Of a DNA stretch of 48,097 nt, positions 8,956 to 18,209 are shown piece by piece. Made by a program: the position numbers and the translations under genes. Where the stretch lies: assembly GCA_011087605.1 (NCBI GenBank), contig JAALLE010000021.1, positions 1-48,097 of the forward strand, read 5' to 3'. Each line of letters starts with the position of its first letter. Position 1 is the stretch's first letter. The notes under the pieces are model-generated. The model did no database searches. It was not told the DNA's origin and was given only the letters and a program-made list of their open reading frames with translations. This DNA comes from Hyphomicrobiales bacterium. GTDB taxonomy: Bacteria; Pseudomonadota; Alphaproteobacteria; Rhizobiales; Rhizobiaceae.

Positions 8956-9108
8956 TTACACCAGTTGCGGGAACAATCCGACCAGCCCCAGCGCGATCAT
9001 CAGCACGGCAATCGCCCATCGGATCCATTTTGGCACCATGATCAGCGCGACACCGCCGGCCAGCAGAAAGGCTGAAACGGCTTCGGGATAATCGGCAAAA
9101 ATGTCCAT
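8956..9108 (-). CDS. 50-residue membrane protein between livG and livH
   Basis: A small gene with ATG at 9106-9108 and TAA at 8956-8958. A strong ribosome binding site (GGAGGG, 9114-9119) lies five bases upstream. The product is 50 residues, starts MDIFADYPEAVSAFLLAGG, and has two hydrophobic segments (about 10-25 and 31-48) separated by a basic PKWIRW turn, so a two-helix membrane hairpin. It starts 12 bases after the livG stop and ends 25 bases before livH, filling the gap exactly, which supports real translation. No family is recognised. It may be a small accessory subunit of the importer, but that is inference. Confidence 0.75.
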   Translation of the reverse strand: MDIFADYPEAVSAFLLAGGVALIMVPKWIRWAIAVLMIALGLVGLFPQLV

Positions 9109-9120
9109 GAATTCCCTCCA

Positions 9121-9942
9121 TCAGTGCGGCACTCCCAGATAGGCATCAATGACATCCTGATTGGCCTGTACGTCTGCCGGCTGGCCATCGGCAATCTTCT
9201 TGCCGTAATCGAGAACCACAACACGATCGGCAAGATCCATCACCACGCCCATGTCGTGCTCGATCAGTGCGATTGTTGTGCCAAATTGCTGGTTCACATC
9301 GATGATGAAGCGGCTCATATCCTCTTTTTCTTCCAGATTCATGCCAGCCATCGGTTCGTCAAGCAGCAGCAAGTCTGGTTCAAGCGCCAGTGCCCGCCCC
9401 AGTTCGACACGTTTTTGCAGTCCATAAGGCAATTTTCCAACAGGCTGACGGCGTATGTGAGCGATTTCAAGAAAATCGATGATCTCCTCAACCTTGCGCC
9501 GATGCTCAATTTCCTCGTTGCGAGCCGGACCATAATAAAACATCTGGGTCAGAAAATTCTGGTTCATCTTCAAAGATCGCCCCGACATGATGTTGTCGAG
9601 GGTCGACATGCCGGTGAACAAAGCAACGTTCTGGAATGTACGGGCAATGCCGGAAGCTGCGGCCTCATAAGGCTTCATCCGTGAACGGGTCTCGCCGCGA
9701 AAACGGATCGTGCCTTCCTGAGGATGGTAAAAACCGTTGATGACATTCAGCATCGACGTCTTGCCAGCGCCATTGGGTCCAATGATCGCACGCACCTCGC
9801 CTTTTAGAATATCAAACGAGACATCCTGAATCGCAGTCACGCCGCCAAAGCGCAATGTCACATTCGACACGCTGAGCAGTTCCTCGCCGACCGCAATGCC
9901 ATCTTCACGACCGGACTCAAGGTTCATCGATGGGGCGCTCAT
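9121..9942 (-). CDS. livG: Branched-chain-type ABC transporter ATP-binding protein LivG
   Basis: A 273-residue ABC ATPase, partner of LivF. Walker A is GPNGAGKTS, the Q-loop region ARTFQNVALF is typical of LivG, and Walker B is LLLLDEPMAGMN, followed by ALIEHDM with the switch His. The signature position reads LPYGLQKR instead of LSGGQ, as in the LivG subtype linked to FadD-like ligases. Its ATG overlaps the stop of the upstream acyl-CoA synthetase (ATGA, 9939-9942), so the two are translationally coupled. The first ~20 residues form a polar extension before the ABC core. Confidence 0.93.
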   Translation of the reverse strand: MSAPSMNLESGREDGIAVGEELLSVSNVTLRFGGVTAIQDVSFDILKGEVRAIIGPNGAGKTSMLNVINGFYHPQEGTIRFRGETRSRMKPYEAAASGIARTFQNVALFTGMSTLDNIMSGRSLKMNQNFLTQMFYYGPARNEEIEHRRKVEEIIDFLEIAHIRRQPVGKLPYGLQKRVELGRALALEPDLLLLDEPMAGMNLEEKEDMSRFIIDVNQQFGTTIALIEHDMGVVMDLADRVVVLDYGKKIADGQPADVQANQDVIDAYLGVPH

Positions 9943-11924
9943 TGAGCTGCCTCCTTCATCGCACCAGACTGGTGCAGCGGCGGATGGGGCTCAACTTCAC
10001 GAATCTGGACGGTCGCCGTGATGCTGCCCTTGCGCCCATCTTCAAAGACCACTTCGGTTTCGACGAACTTTTCGCTGGCGCCCTCATAAAGTGCGTTGAT
10101 CAGCGGTTCGTAGCGTTCGTTGATCAGCGAGCGGCGCACTTTCATCGTGCGGGTCAACTCGCCGTCATCGGCATCGAGTTCTTTGTGCAGCACGAGAAAT
10201 CGCTGGATCTGGGCACCTGCGACGCGTTCCTCTGAAGCCAGGTCAAGGTTCACCTGATCCACATGATCGGCCATCATGTCGTAGACCTGCGGATGGTTGG
10301 CCAGTTCCTGATAAGAGGCATAGGCAATATTGTTGCGTTCGGCCCAATTGGCGACTGGCTGAAGATCGATGTTCAGCATCACTGCGACGAAATCGCGTCC
10401 GTCACCAATGGCGACAGCCTCTTTGATATTCGGGAAGAACTTCAGTTTGTTTTCGATATATTTCGGTGGAAACATTGAACCGTTGTTCAGTTTGCCAACA
10501 TCTTTGGCCCGATCGATGATGCGCAAGTGTCCGTTGGAATCAAGGAACCCCGCATCGCCTGTATGCACCCAACCTTCTTCGGTTTTGGTGTCCCTGGTGG
10601 CCTGATCATTCTTGTAGTAACCCATGAACACGCCCGGTGAGCGATACATCACTTCACCGCTGTCGGCGATTTCGATCTCAACATCGGGCGACGGTGTGCC
10701 GACAGTATCAGCCGAAATTTCCCCATCAGGTTGGGCTGTGATGTAAACGCTGGCTTCGGTCTGGCCATAGAGTTGTTTCAAATTCAGACCCAGCGACCGA
10801 TAGAATTTAAATATTTCCGGTCCGATTGCCTCCCCGGCCGTATACCCTACTTTCATTCGGTTCATGCCGAGGCGGTTTTTCAGGGGACCATAAACCAGAA
10901 ATTCGCCTATTTTGTATTTCATCCGGTCGATGAACGAGACGGCTTCTCCATTCAGGATGCGTTCGCCGGTCTGTTTTGCAACATCAAGAAAATAGTTGAA
11001 CATCTTTCGCTTGAGATTGCTGGCATCCTCCATGCGCACCATGATTTCGGTGAGCAATCCTTCAAACACCCGCGGAGGTGCGAAGAAATAGGTTGGCGCG
11101 ATTTCTCGGCGGTTCTCCGTCACCGTATCCGGGCTTTCCGGGCAACACACACAATAGGCGGCTGTCAGTGACTGCCCGTAAGAAAAAATGTGATCGCCAA
11201 CCCAAGCGAGAGGCAAATACGCAATGATCTCGTCAGTTTCGTCGAAATTGTCAAAACTATTGGCGTTTTGCGAAGACACTACCAGATTGTCGTACGACAA
11301 CATCACGCCCTTCGGCTTGCCGGTTGTCCCGGACGTATAAAGCATTACAGACAGGTCTTCGCCTTTACTCTGATCGATACTCGCCAGCCAATCAGCTTCA
11401 GCATTAGCGGTGGCATCGCTCAAAAGTTTTTCGCCGGTCTCCTGAACCACTTTGAAATCGTGCAGGAATGGTTCGTCATAATCTCCCAATCCGCGCTGCC
11501 AGTCGTAAATGATGGTTTCCAGATTCGGCAGGTCTTCTTTAATAGACAGAAGCTTGTCTACCTGCTCCTGGTCCTGTGCAATCGCAAAGCGCACCTCCGC
11601 GTGCTGCAGCACATAAACCATTTCATCCGCGACACTGTCGGCATAGACCGGTATGGGAACGCCACCCAGAGCTTGTACTGCCAAAAAACTCCAATACAGG
11701 CGCGGACGGTTCGACCCGATCACTGCAACCTTGTCACCGCGCTTCAACCCCAATGCCTTCAGGCCAACGGAGAAGCTGCGAACCTCGTCGAGCATGTCAG
11801 CCCAGGTCCAGGTCTGCCAGATGCCAAAATCCTTGTGACGCATGGCTGGCCGTGCACCGAAGGTTTTTGCATTGCGCAACAGAAATTTTGGAAACGTGTC
11901 CAATGCACCCGTATCGGTTGCCAT
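9939..11924 (-). CDS. Long-chain-type AMP-dependent acyl-CoA synthetase (FadD15-like)
   Basis: A 661-residue adenylate-forming enzyme that makes acyl-AMP and then acyl-CoA from a carboxylic acid, ATP and CoA. Seen: P-loop YTSGTTGKPKG near residue 195, LYGQTEAS, the GWVHTGDAGFLD block and IIDRAKDVGKLNNGSMFPP. The length and the long C-terminal domain match the FadD15/ACSL-type group rather than acetyl-CoA synthetases. The start follows GGGAGGA. It is the first gene of the leftward transporter operon and overlaps livG by 4 bases. Together with the PaaK-like ligase at the other end, it suggests activation of the imported acid. The natural substrate is unknown. Confidence 0.92.
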   Translation of the reverse strand: MATDTGALDTFPKFLLRNAKTFGARPAMRHKDFGIWQTWTWADMLDEVRSFSVGLKALGLKRGDKVAVIGSNRPRLYWSFLAVQALGGVPIPVYADSVADEMVYVLQHAEVRFAIAQDQEQVDKLLSIKEDLPNLETIIYDWQRGLGDYDEPFLHDFKVVQETGEKLLSDATANAEADWLASIDQSKGEDLSVMLYTSGTTGKPKGVMLSYDNLVVSSQNANSFDNFDETDEIIAYLPLAWVGDHIFSYGQSLTAAYCVCCPESPDTVTENRREIAPTYFFAPPRVFEGLLTEIMVRMEDASNLKRKMFNYFLDVAKQTGERILNGEAVSFIDRMKYKIGEFLVYGPLKNRLGMNRMKVGYTAGEAIGPEIFKFYRSLGLNLKQLYGQTEASVYITAQPDGEISADTVGTPSPDVEIEIADSGEVMYRSPGVFMGYYKNDQATRDTKTEEGWVHTGDAGFLDSNGHLRIIDRAKDVGKLNNGSMFPPKYIENKLKFFPNIKEAVAIGDGRDFVAVMLNIDLQPVANWAERNNIAYASYQELANHPQVYDMMADHVDQVNLDLASEERVAGAQIQRFLVLHKELDADDGELTRTMKVRRSLINERYEPLINALYEGASEKFVETEVVFEDGRKGSITATVQIREVEPHPPLHQSGAMKEAAQ

Positions 11925-11952
11925 CTATAGAACGTCCTCCCAAACGCCTAAG

Positions 11953-11973
11953 GGTCCGATTCGAAGTCGGACC
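11953..11973. promoter_or_regulatory. Inverted repeat upstream of the transporter operon
   Basis: GGTCCGA (11953-11959) and TCGGACC (11967-11973) form a perfect 7-bp inverted repeat around TTCGAAG. It sits 28 bases upstream of the acyl-CoA synthetase ATG, just before its ribosome binding site. A second looser pair, GTTACA (11981-11986) and TGTAAC (12011-12016), lies further upstream. Either could be an operator or leader hairpin. There is no T run, so it is not a terminator. The remaining bases to 12093 show nothing else clear. Confidence 0.4.
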
Positions 11974-12093
11974 AAATTATGTTACAGGATTTTTAAAACT
12001 CACCCCGATTTGTAACAAGTCTCTCGTGATCGATCCGGATTTGCAAGTGGTACTTTGGATTTACACGAGTTTACTCCAGCGTCCAGTTGACCA

Positions 12094-13137
12094 CTAGAGG
12101 CCGCACCAATCAACCCAGCGCGCGTGAAAATCTGCCCTGCCCAACAGGCAATCGATTCCGTTGGGCCACATCTGCAGTTGAACACCTCCGCCCGGGGCTT
12201 TTCCGTTCGCCTCAAAGCGCAACCAGGCTAGCTCCGTTGTGCTTTTCTGCAAAGATTTGCCGCAGTCCATGATCATGTGTGCACCCTTTGCACGAGCAGC
12301 TTCAGGAAGATATTGCCAGGCGACCGTTGAATAAATCACTGTACATGTTTGGTCGGGCAGATTGGCGAGGTGATATTTAAGCCAGGTAATCGCATCCTGA
12401 CGATCAACCGGTGCCGGATTGGCTTTGGCGATTGATAGTGCGGCGTCCATTCGCGCGTTGCGCTGAACCTGATCGGGCCAGACATAGGACCGCAGTCGCA
12501 ATTCATCATCAGCATTTTGTGGATCGAGCGGATTGAGGTCGCAACCATGGCGGCCGGAGATTTTCGGGCTGGAGACCAGCGGTGCCTCCCCTTTCCATTC
12601 CGGGTGAAGCTGCAGTTGGCTATCAAGTGTGCCGCAATGCAGGCCACCCAAATTATAACCAAACCGGCTGGACTGAAGGTTCAAGCCACCAGACGCACCA
12701 ACCTCCAGCAATTGCAGCGGCTTGCCGGATTGATCCGCAATGGTCATCAGCGCCGGCCAGATGACAGAAGATCGAGAGACCTCGTTGGTTTGTGGAGGCG
12801 ACTGCATCCAGTCCAACAAAAAGGTTTCATGTTCAATCAAAGCCGCATTTATGTGGTTCCAATCAGGTGCATTTGAACAATGAGGGGGATAGTGCTGAGC
12901 AAGATTTTGATCCCGACCACTCAACACCAGAGCATGCAATCCGCCGCAAATCCGCAGGGGAATTGAATCTGCTGATGGCCCCGGATCACCGTCCCAATCG
13001 AGGCAAAATGCCCCGACTTTAGTGGCGTGGTCGAGATGTTCAGCAAAGGTGAAACACAATTCGGCGGTGAAGGCTGATCCCATCGGACCACAGAATTCAG
13101 CCTGGGTATTGAATGCATCGATTACTTTTTGTGACAC
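12094..13137 (-). CDS. DUF2332 family protein
   Basis: A 347-residue cytoplasmic protein of the DUF2332 family, whose function is unknown to me. Seen: LLEVGASGGLNLQSSRFGY at about residues 141-159, which looks like a methyltransferase-type Rossmann first motif; RHGCDLNPLDP; RLRSYVWPDQ, typical of the family; and a TVIYSTVAWQYLP segment. The GTG start (13135-13137) immediately follows the TAA of the upstream oxidoreductase gene, with GGAGG inside that gene's end as ribosome binding site, so the pair is translated together. The coupling suggests a role related to the oxidoreductase but does not define it. Confidence 0.85.
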   Translation of the reverse strand: MSQKVIDAFNTQAEFCGPMGSAFTAELCFTFAEHLDHATKVGAFCLDWDGDPGPSADSIPLRICGGLHALVLSGRDQNLAQHYPPHCSNAPDWNHINAALIEHETFLLDWMQSPPQTNEVSRSSVIWPALMTIADQSGKPLQLLEVGASGGLNLQSSRFGYNLGGLHCGTLDSQLQLHPEWKGEAPLVSSPKISGRHGCDLNPLDPQNADDELRLRSYVWPDQVQRNARMDAALSIAKANPAPVDRQDAITWLKYHLANLPDQTCTVIYSTVAWQYLPEAARAKGAHMIMDCGKSLQKSTTELAWLRFEANGKAPGGGVQLQMWPNGIDCLLGRADFHARWVDWCGL

Positions 13138-16100
13138 TTATTCGGCAGCCTCCAGAGCACTGAGCCCGCCCACATTTTTAAATCCTGCCCGCAACGACAT
13201 CCGCTCGGCCTTGGCCTTTTTGACATTGCGCTCTTTGACATGACCGTATCCCTTGATGGTGTCAGGATAATTGGCCAGTGCAATGGCAGCTGCCAGGTTG
13301 TCATCTGTCAATTCAGCGCAGATCTCGTCAAGTACCGCTTCATAGTCCGCCAGCAATTGACGTTCCATTTTACGTTCTGCGGTATAGCTGAAAATGTCGA
13401 ACATGCCGCCACGCAAGAACCGCGCCCGTGCTAACCATTTAAAAGCCTTCATCATGCGGGGGCCGTAAACGCTTTTCTGGAGTTCACCTTTATCATTGCG
13501 CTTGGAGAACAAGGGGGGAGCCAGGTAGAATTCGAGCTTATCAAATTTTTCAAACTGCGTGGCCAACTGATTGAGAAAATCCCCGCTGGAATAAAGCCTT
13601 GCGACCTCATATTCGTCCTTGATGGCCATCAATTTATACAGATTTCGAGCCACGGTTTCTGTCAATTTCTGATCGCTACCCAAAACAGTTTCAGCGTCGC
13701 GAATTTGCGAAACACGTTTTGCAAATCGATCAGCATAAGCGGCATCCTGGTAGTCCCTCAGACGCTCAACGCGGCGTTCGATGGCTTCGTCAACATCGAC
13801 CGAAGACCGCCGATGCTCCAACACGTCGGCAACAGGAGTGTCGCTGACAGGCAACAGGTTTACATCATGGGCCGCCACACGGCCCCATTCAAATGCCGCC
13901 TGGTTCATGGGAATCTGCACGCCATTGAGCTCAATGGCGCGTGTGATCGCCTGCCGAGAGACTGGCAATCCTCCATTTTGCCAGGCAAATCCCAGCATGA
14001 ACATATTGGCGCCAATGGCATCGCCGACCAGCGCGACAGCCATTTTTTGAGCATCAACGACCGAGGTTGCCCCCTGCCCGGCGGCCTTTTCTAGCGCCTT
14101 GATGATGCGCATTGTGGGAAACGAGAAATCAATATTGTGGGTGAATTCACCCGACAATTTTTCATGAGTATTGAGAACCACTTTGGTGCGACCGGTTTCA
14201 ATCGACCCGAGAACCTTTTGAGTTGAAGCCGTCACCATGTCGCAACCGAGGATAAGATCAGCGCCAGATGCAGCGATGCGGATCGACTTAATGTCCTTCG
14301 GAGCGGGCGCTATGCGTAAATGACTTGCAACTTCACCACCCTTCTGGGCAAGACCGGCCATATCAATGATGGCTGTGCCTTTGCCTTCCAGATGTGCTGC
14401 CATGCCCAAAACCGCGCCAACAGTGACAACTCCCGTGCCGCCAACACCGGTGACAATCACACCATAAGAGCCGTTTAACTCGGGCAATTCCGGTTCTGGC
14501 AATGATGGATAATTGATGCCCTGTGAACTGCCCTTACCCTTTTTCAAGACACTACCATGAACAGTGACAAAACTCGGGCAAAAACCGTTGATACAGGAAA
14601 AGTCCTTGTTGCAGGAACTTTGATCAATCTGGCGTTTGCGGCCAAATTCCGTTTCCACCGCAGCCACCGCAACACAATTGGACTGGACTCCACAGTCGCC
14701 GCAGCCTTCACACACCTGTTCATTGATAACAATGCGCTGGTCGGGATCGGGAAACAGTCCACGCTTACGACGTCGACGCTTTTCGCTGGCGCAGGTCTGA
14801 TCATAGATCATCGCTGTCAGACCTTTTGTGGCCGCCAGTTCCTGTTGCACTGCGTTCAGTTCCGAACGGTGATGGATTGTTGTACCGAACGGCCATTGGA
14901 TGGTTGCATCGTATTTGTCAGGTTCGTCTGTGACCACAACAACTCGGTTTGCCCCTTCGGCATAGACCTGACTGGCAATTGCCCAGGGAGTCAGATCCCC
15001 CTCATTGGGCTGGCCACCGGTCATGGCAACCGCATCATTAAACAGGATTTTGTAGGTTATGTTGGCACCAGAAGCGGCGGCTGCGCGGATCGCCAGATAA
15101 CCAGAATGATTGTAGGTACCATCACCGAGATTCTGGAACACATGATCGCGCTTGGAAAAATGGTGTTCGCCGATCCAGTTGGCCCCTTCGCCACCCATTT
15201 GGGTAAAGCCTTCCGTAGAACGATCCATCCATTGGGACATGTAATGGCAGCCGATGCCAGCATAGGCACGACTGCCGTCGGGAACATGGGTCGATGAATT
15301 GTGCGGACATCCGGCGCAAAAATAGGGAATGCGCATGGCGACGCCTTCTGTCGCAACAAGTGCCGCCTGGGCGTCTTTGAGATGTTTGACACCCGCTGCA
15401 AGTTTCTTGTCTTTGGCAAACTTGTTTAGACGGTCACCGATGGCGATGGCGATGGTGTTTGAATCCAGCTGTGCCTTCTGGGTGAACAGCCAGTCGTCAC
15501 GCTCGTCCTTCTTGCCGACAATCACCGGTGGATTGTCGGTTCCATAAAGAGCCTCACGCACCTGGGTTTCAATGAGCGCTCGCTTTTCTTCAACAACGAT
15601 GATCTGATCGAGACCCTTACCAAAGGCCAACAGTTCCTTTTTCGGGATTGGCCACACGCAACCAACTTTAAACAGGCGCAGCCCGAGATTGTTGCTGCGG
15701 ACTTCGTCAATGCCCAGATCGTCCATCGCCTGACGGACATCCAGATAAGACTTGCCCGACGTGATGACGCCAATACGTGGTTTCTTGCCACCGGACACAA
15801 TGGTTTTGTTGATCTTGTTGGCGGCAACATAATCCAACACGGCGTCAATCTTGTAGTCGACCAGCCGCGCCTCCATCGGCAACATCTGATCATTTGGCCG
15901 GATGGACAACCCGTCTTTCGGGCGACGATCAACCTTCGGGTCAACCAGTTTTGTTCGGTCGACCCGACCATCAACAACGGACGTAGATTCAATCGTGTCC
16001 TTGACGCATTTGATACCTACCCAAACGCTTGCATAACGGGATAGGCCATATCCGAGCACACCGTAATCGAGGATTTCCTGAACTCCGGCCGGTGACAGTA

Positions 16101-16647
16101 CGGGAATGCCATAGTTGATGAAGCCGAACTCACTTTGATGTGCGGTCGTTGAGCTTTCTGCAACGTGATCATCGCCCATCAGTGCCAGTACACCGCCATT
16201 GGGAGATGTCCCGGCCATATTGGCATGGCGAAAAACATCACCAGTACGATCGACGCCTGGTCCCTTTGCGTACCAGATGCCAAATACACCGTCGAATTTA
16301 CCTTCACCGCGCATTTCCGCTTGCTGCGCGCCCCATATCGCGGTCGCCGCCATGTCTTCATTGAGACCAGGCTGGAAATGAATATCATTGGCGCTCAATC
16401 GGGCTTGTTCTTTCCACATGGCCATATCAAGGCCACCTATTGGTGAACCGCGATATCCGGTAACATAGCCGCCGGTATTGTGGCCTGCGCGCCGGTCCCG
16501 CTCCTTCTGCATCAATGTCAGCCTGACAACCGCTTGGGTGCCGGTAATAAAAATCTGATCCTTGTCGAGATCATACTTGTCGTCGAGATGAACTGGCTTC
16601 AGCTTGGGTGCTGATTTGCTCGGTGTTTTCGCGCCGCTTGATGCCAC
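13138..16647 (-). CDS. Fused indolepyruvate:ferredoxin oxidoreductase (IorA-IorB type)
   Basis: A 1169-residue cytoplasmic enzyme that oxidatively decarboxylates aryl- or branched 2-oxo acids to acyl-CoA using thiamine diphosphate and ferredoxin. The alpha-like N-terminal part carries GYRGSPIGGLD, the TPP region (CAGCPHNSSTH, GIGCHYM, GEGANWIGEHHF) and a Cys-rich [4Fe-4S] segment VCEGCGDCGVQSNC near residue 645. The gamma-like domain follows (GVIVTGVGGTGVVTVG, AGLAQKGGEVASHLR), then a ~250-residue C-terminal region. Fusion of both subunits is common in alphaproteobacteria. It lies downstream of the TRAP genes after 185 bases with no clear element, and directly upstream of DUF2332. Import of 2-oxo acids by the TRAP system would fit, but this is inference. 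Confidence 0.93.
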   Translation of the reverse strand: MASSGAKTPSKSAPKLKPVHLDDKYDLDKDQIFITGTQAVVRLTLMQKERDRRAGHNTGGYVTGYRGSPIGGLDMAMWKEQARLSANDIHFQPGLNEDMAATAIWGAQQAEMRGEGKFDGVFGIWYAKGPGVDRTGDVFRHANMAGTSPNGGVLALMGDDHVAESSTTAHQSEFGFINYGIPVLSPAGVQEILDYGVLGYGLSRYASVWVGIKCVKDTIESTSVVDGRVDRTKLVDPKVDRRPKDGLSIRPNDQMLPMEARLVDYKIDAVLDYVAANKINKTIVSGGKKPRIGVITSGKSYLDVRQAMDDLGIDEVRSNNLGLRLFKVGCVWPIPKKELLAFGKGLDQIIVVEEKRALIETQVREALYGTDNPPVIVGKKDERDDWLFTQKAQLDSNTIAIAIGDRLNKFAKDKKLAAGVKHLKDAQAALVATEGVAMRIPYFCAGCPHNSSTHVPDGSRAYAGIGCHYMSQWMDRSTEGFTQMGGEGANWIGEHHFSKRDHVFQNLGDGTYNHSGYLAIRAAAASGANITYKILFNDAVAMTGGQPNEGDLTPWAIASQVYAEGANRVVVVTDEPDKYDATIQWPFGTTIHHRSELNAVQQELAATKGLTAMIYDQTCASEKRRRRKRGLFPDPDQRIVINEQVCEGCGDCGVQSNCVAVAAVETEFGRKRQIDQSSCNKDFSCINGFCPSFVTVHGSVLKKGKGSSQGINYPSLPEPELPELNGSYGVIVTGVGGTGVVTVGAVLGMAAHLEGKGTAIIDMAGLAQKGGEVASHLRIAPAPKDIKSIRIAASGADLILGCDMVTASTQKVLGSIETGRTKVVLNTHEKLSGEFTHNIDFSFPTMRIIKALEKAAGQGATSVVDAQKMAVALVGDAIGANMFMLGFAWQNGGLPVSRQAITRAIELNGVQIPMNQAAFEWGRVAAHDVNLLPVSDTPVADVLEHRRSSVDVDEAIERRVERLRDYQDAAYADRFAKRVSQIRDAETVLGSDQKLTETVARNLYKLMAIKDEYEVARLYSSGDFLNQLATQFEKFDKLEFYLAPPLFSKRNDKGELQKSVYGPRMMKAFKWLARARFLRGGMFDIFSYTAERKMERQLLADYEAVLDEICAELTDDNLAAAIALANYPDTIKGYGHVKERNVKKAKAERMSLRAGFKNVGGLSALEAAE

Positions 16648-16832
16648 TTTTCGACCACTTCATGAATTTTTAAATTGCCGGGGTGTCGGTTTGGAGCTTC
16701 CCAAATACCACGGGCATGCGTCAATGCAAAACGCTCAACTTGTTCGGTTTTTGCAAGATATTGAAGTCAATTCTCGGTGACACGGGACTTAACCGCCATC
16801 AATCCTCAAACCATCGAATTTTGTTGCGCTCT

Positions 16833-18209
16833 TCATTCTCCATACAGCCATTGGGGAAGAATCGTTGCAATATCGGGCCATATCATCACACAAGCCAGCG
16901 CCAGAAGCTGCAATGCAACAAATGGAATGACGCCCCTATAGAGTGCAGTGGTTGGCATTGACTGGTCAGCGACACTGCGCAAATAGAATAGTGACAGGCC
17001 GAAGGGTGGTGTCAGAAAAGATGTCTGCAGGTTGATGGCGATCAGGACGCCCAACCAAATCGGGCTCATGGCACTGCCATCAGCCAACGGCATTGCCAGT
17101 AAAATCGGCGCGACCAGAGGAACCACAACCAGGGAAATTTCCAAAAACTCAAGAAAAAAACCCAAGCCAAATATCACCAGCATGACGATGATCAGTGCTC
17201 CATAGGTGCCGCCGGGCAGATCTGACAGCAACGCCGTTATGGTTTCCTCACCGCCCAGCCCACGAAATACGAGGGAAAAAATCGAAGCGCCGATCACGAT
17301 CAGAAAAATCATCGAAATCAGGTGAACGCTGTCGGCCAGCAAGTTGTTGAGTGCCGATTTGTCTAGTCGTTTTCGGGCGAGAAGTAACGCACCCACAGCG
17401 CCGATACCCGCTGCTTCTGAGGGTGTGGCAACACCAAGCAAGATGGAGCCCAAGACAATCATGATCAAGACGGTCGGTGCCAGAAATGCGCGCAACAACT
17501 CGATGCTCTGCGGGCGTACGCCTGGGTTTTCGGGTGCTCGGAGTGGGCGTGGCGCAAGGACCATCAGATAGGTTACAAATAGCCCAACTATCAACAATCC
17601 CGGCAACAACGCCCCGGCAAAGAGATCGGCAATCGATACCGTTTCAGGGGCAAACTCTCCGGCATCCAACTGCATCTTCTGCCAGGCATTTGACATCTGA
17701 TCACCAAGTACGATGAGCACAATTGAGGGTGGAATGATCTGACCTAATGTGCCCGATGCCGCCACGGTGCCTGCTGCGAGATGGGGTGGCACACCGTTGC
17801 GCAACATGCCCGGCAGAGCCAGTAATCCGAGCGTCACGACGCTGGCACCCACAATACCGGTGGAAGCAGCCATCATCGCACCAACAACCACAACGGAAAC
17901 CAGAAGTCCTCCTCGCAGACCAGAAAAAAGATTGGCCGATGCATCGAGCATCTCTTCGGCCAGTTTTGAGCGTTCTAGAACGAGGCCCATAAAAACAAAG
18001 AGCGGGATGGAAACCAGGACCGAATTTGTCATTACCCCGAACAATCGCGAGGGCAAAGCAAACAGCAAAACCGGGTCGAATTCGCCCAATACAACCCCCA
18101 ATGCGGCAAAGATGACCGATACGCCACCCAGTGTCAGCCCCACCGGATATCCGACCATCAGGGTGGCGACGAGCGTCACAAGCAATAACAGATCGAGGGG
18201 TACACTCAT
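16833..18209 (-). CDS. dctM: TRAP transporter large permease (DctM), second copy
   Basis: A 458-residue, roughly 12-helix membrane permease of the tripartite ATP-independent periplasmic family. Seen: SIPLFVFMGLVLERSKLAEEML, ASTGIVGASVVTLGLLALPGML, ASGTLGQIIPPSIVLIVLGDQM and the NLQTSFLTPPFGLSLFYLRSVA motif near the C-terminus. Its length is near the family norm, unlike the 884-residue copy upstream. The ATG overlaps the DctQ stop (ATGA, 18206-18209). With that DctQ it forms a second membrane pair downstream of the first; no second binding-protein gene follows. It may share the single binding protein or work with an unlinked one. Confidence 0.93.
   Translation of the reverse strand: MSVPLDLLLLVTLVATLMVGYPVGLTLGGVSVIFAALGVVLGEFDPVLLFALPSRLFGVMTNSVLVSIPLFVFMGLVLERSKLAEEMLDASANLFSGLRGGLLVSVVVVGAMMAASTGIVGASVVTLGLLALPGMLRNGVPPHLAAGTVAASGTLGQIIPPSIVLIVLGDQMSNAWQKMQLDAGEFAPETVSIADLFAGALLPGLLIVGLFVTYLMVLAPRPLRAPENPGVRPQSIELLRAFLAPTVLIMIVLGSILLGVATPSEAAGIGAVGALLLARKRLDKSALNNLLADSVHLISMIFLIVIGASIFSLVFRGLGGEETITALLSDLPGGTYGALIIVMLVIFGLGFFLEFLEISLVVVPLVAPILLAMPLADGSAMSPIWLGVLIAINLQTSFLTPPFGLSLFYLRSVADQSMPTTALYRGVIPFVALQLLALACVMIWPDIATILPQWLYGE

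Noticed and set aside
8930-9121. A 63-codon - strand frame in the livG-livH gap (starting MEGIHGHF)
   Set aside because: It is out of frame with the 50-residue membrane protein that has the ribosome binding site and plausible membrane helices.
11190-11930. A 246-codon + strand frame opposite the acyl-CoA synthetase
   Set aside because: It is antisense to the AMP-binding core and shows no domain of its own.
14557-15297. A 246-codon + strand frame inside the indolepyruvate oxidoreductase
   Set aside because: It lies antisense to conserved TPP and Fe-S motifs and is explained by codon bias of the real gene.
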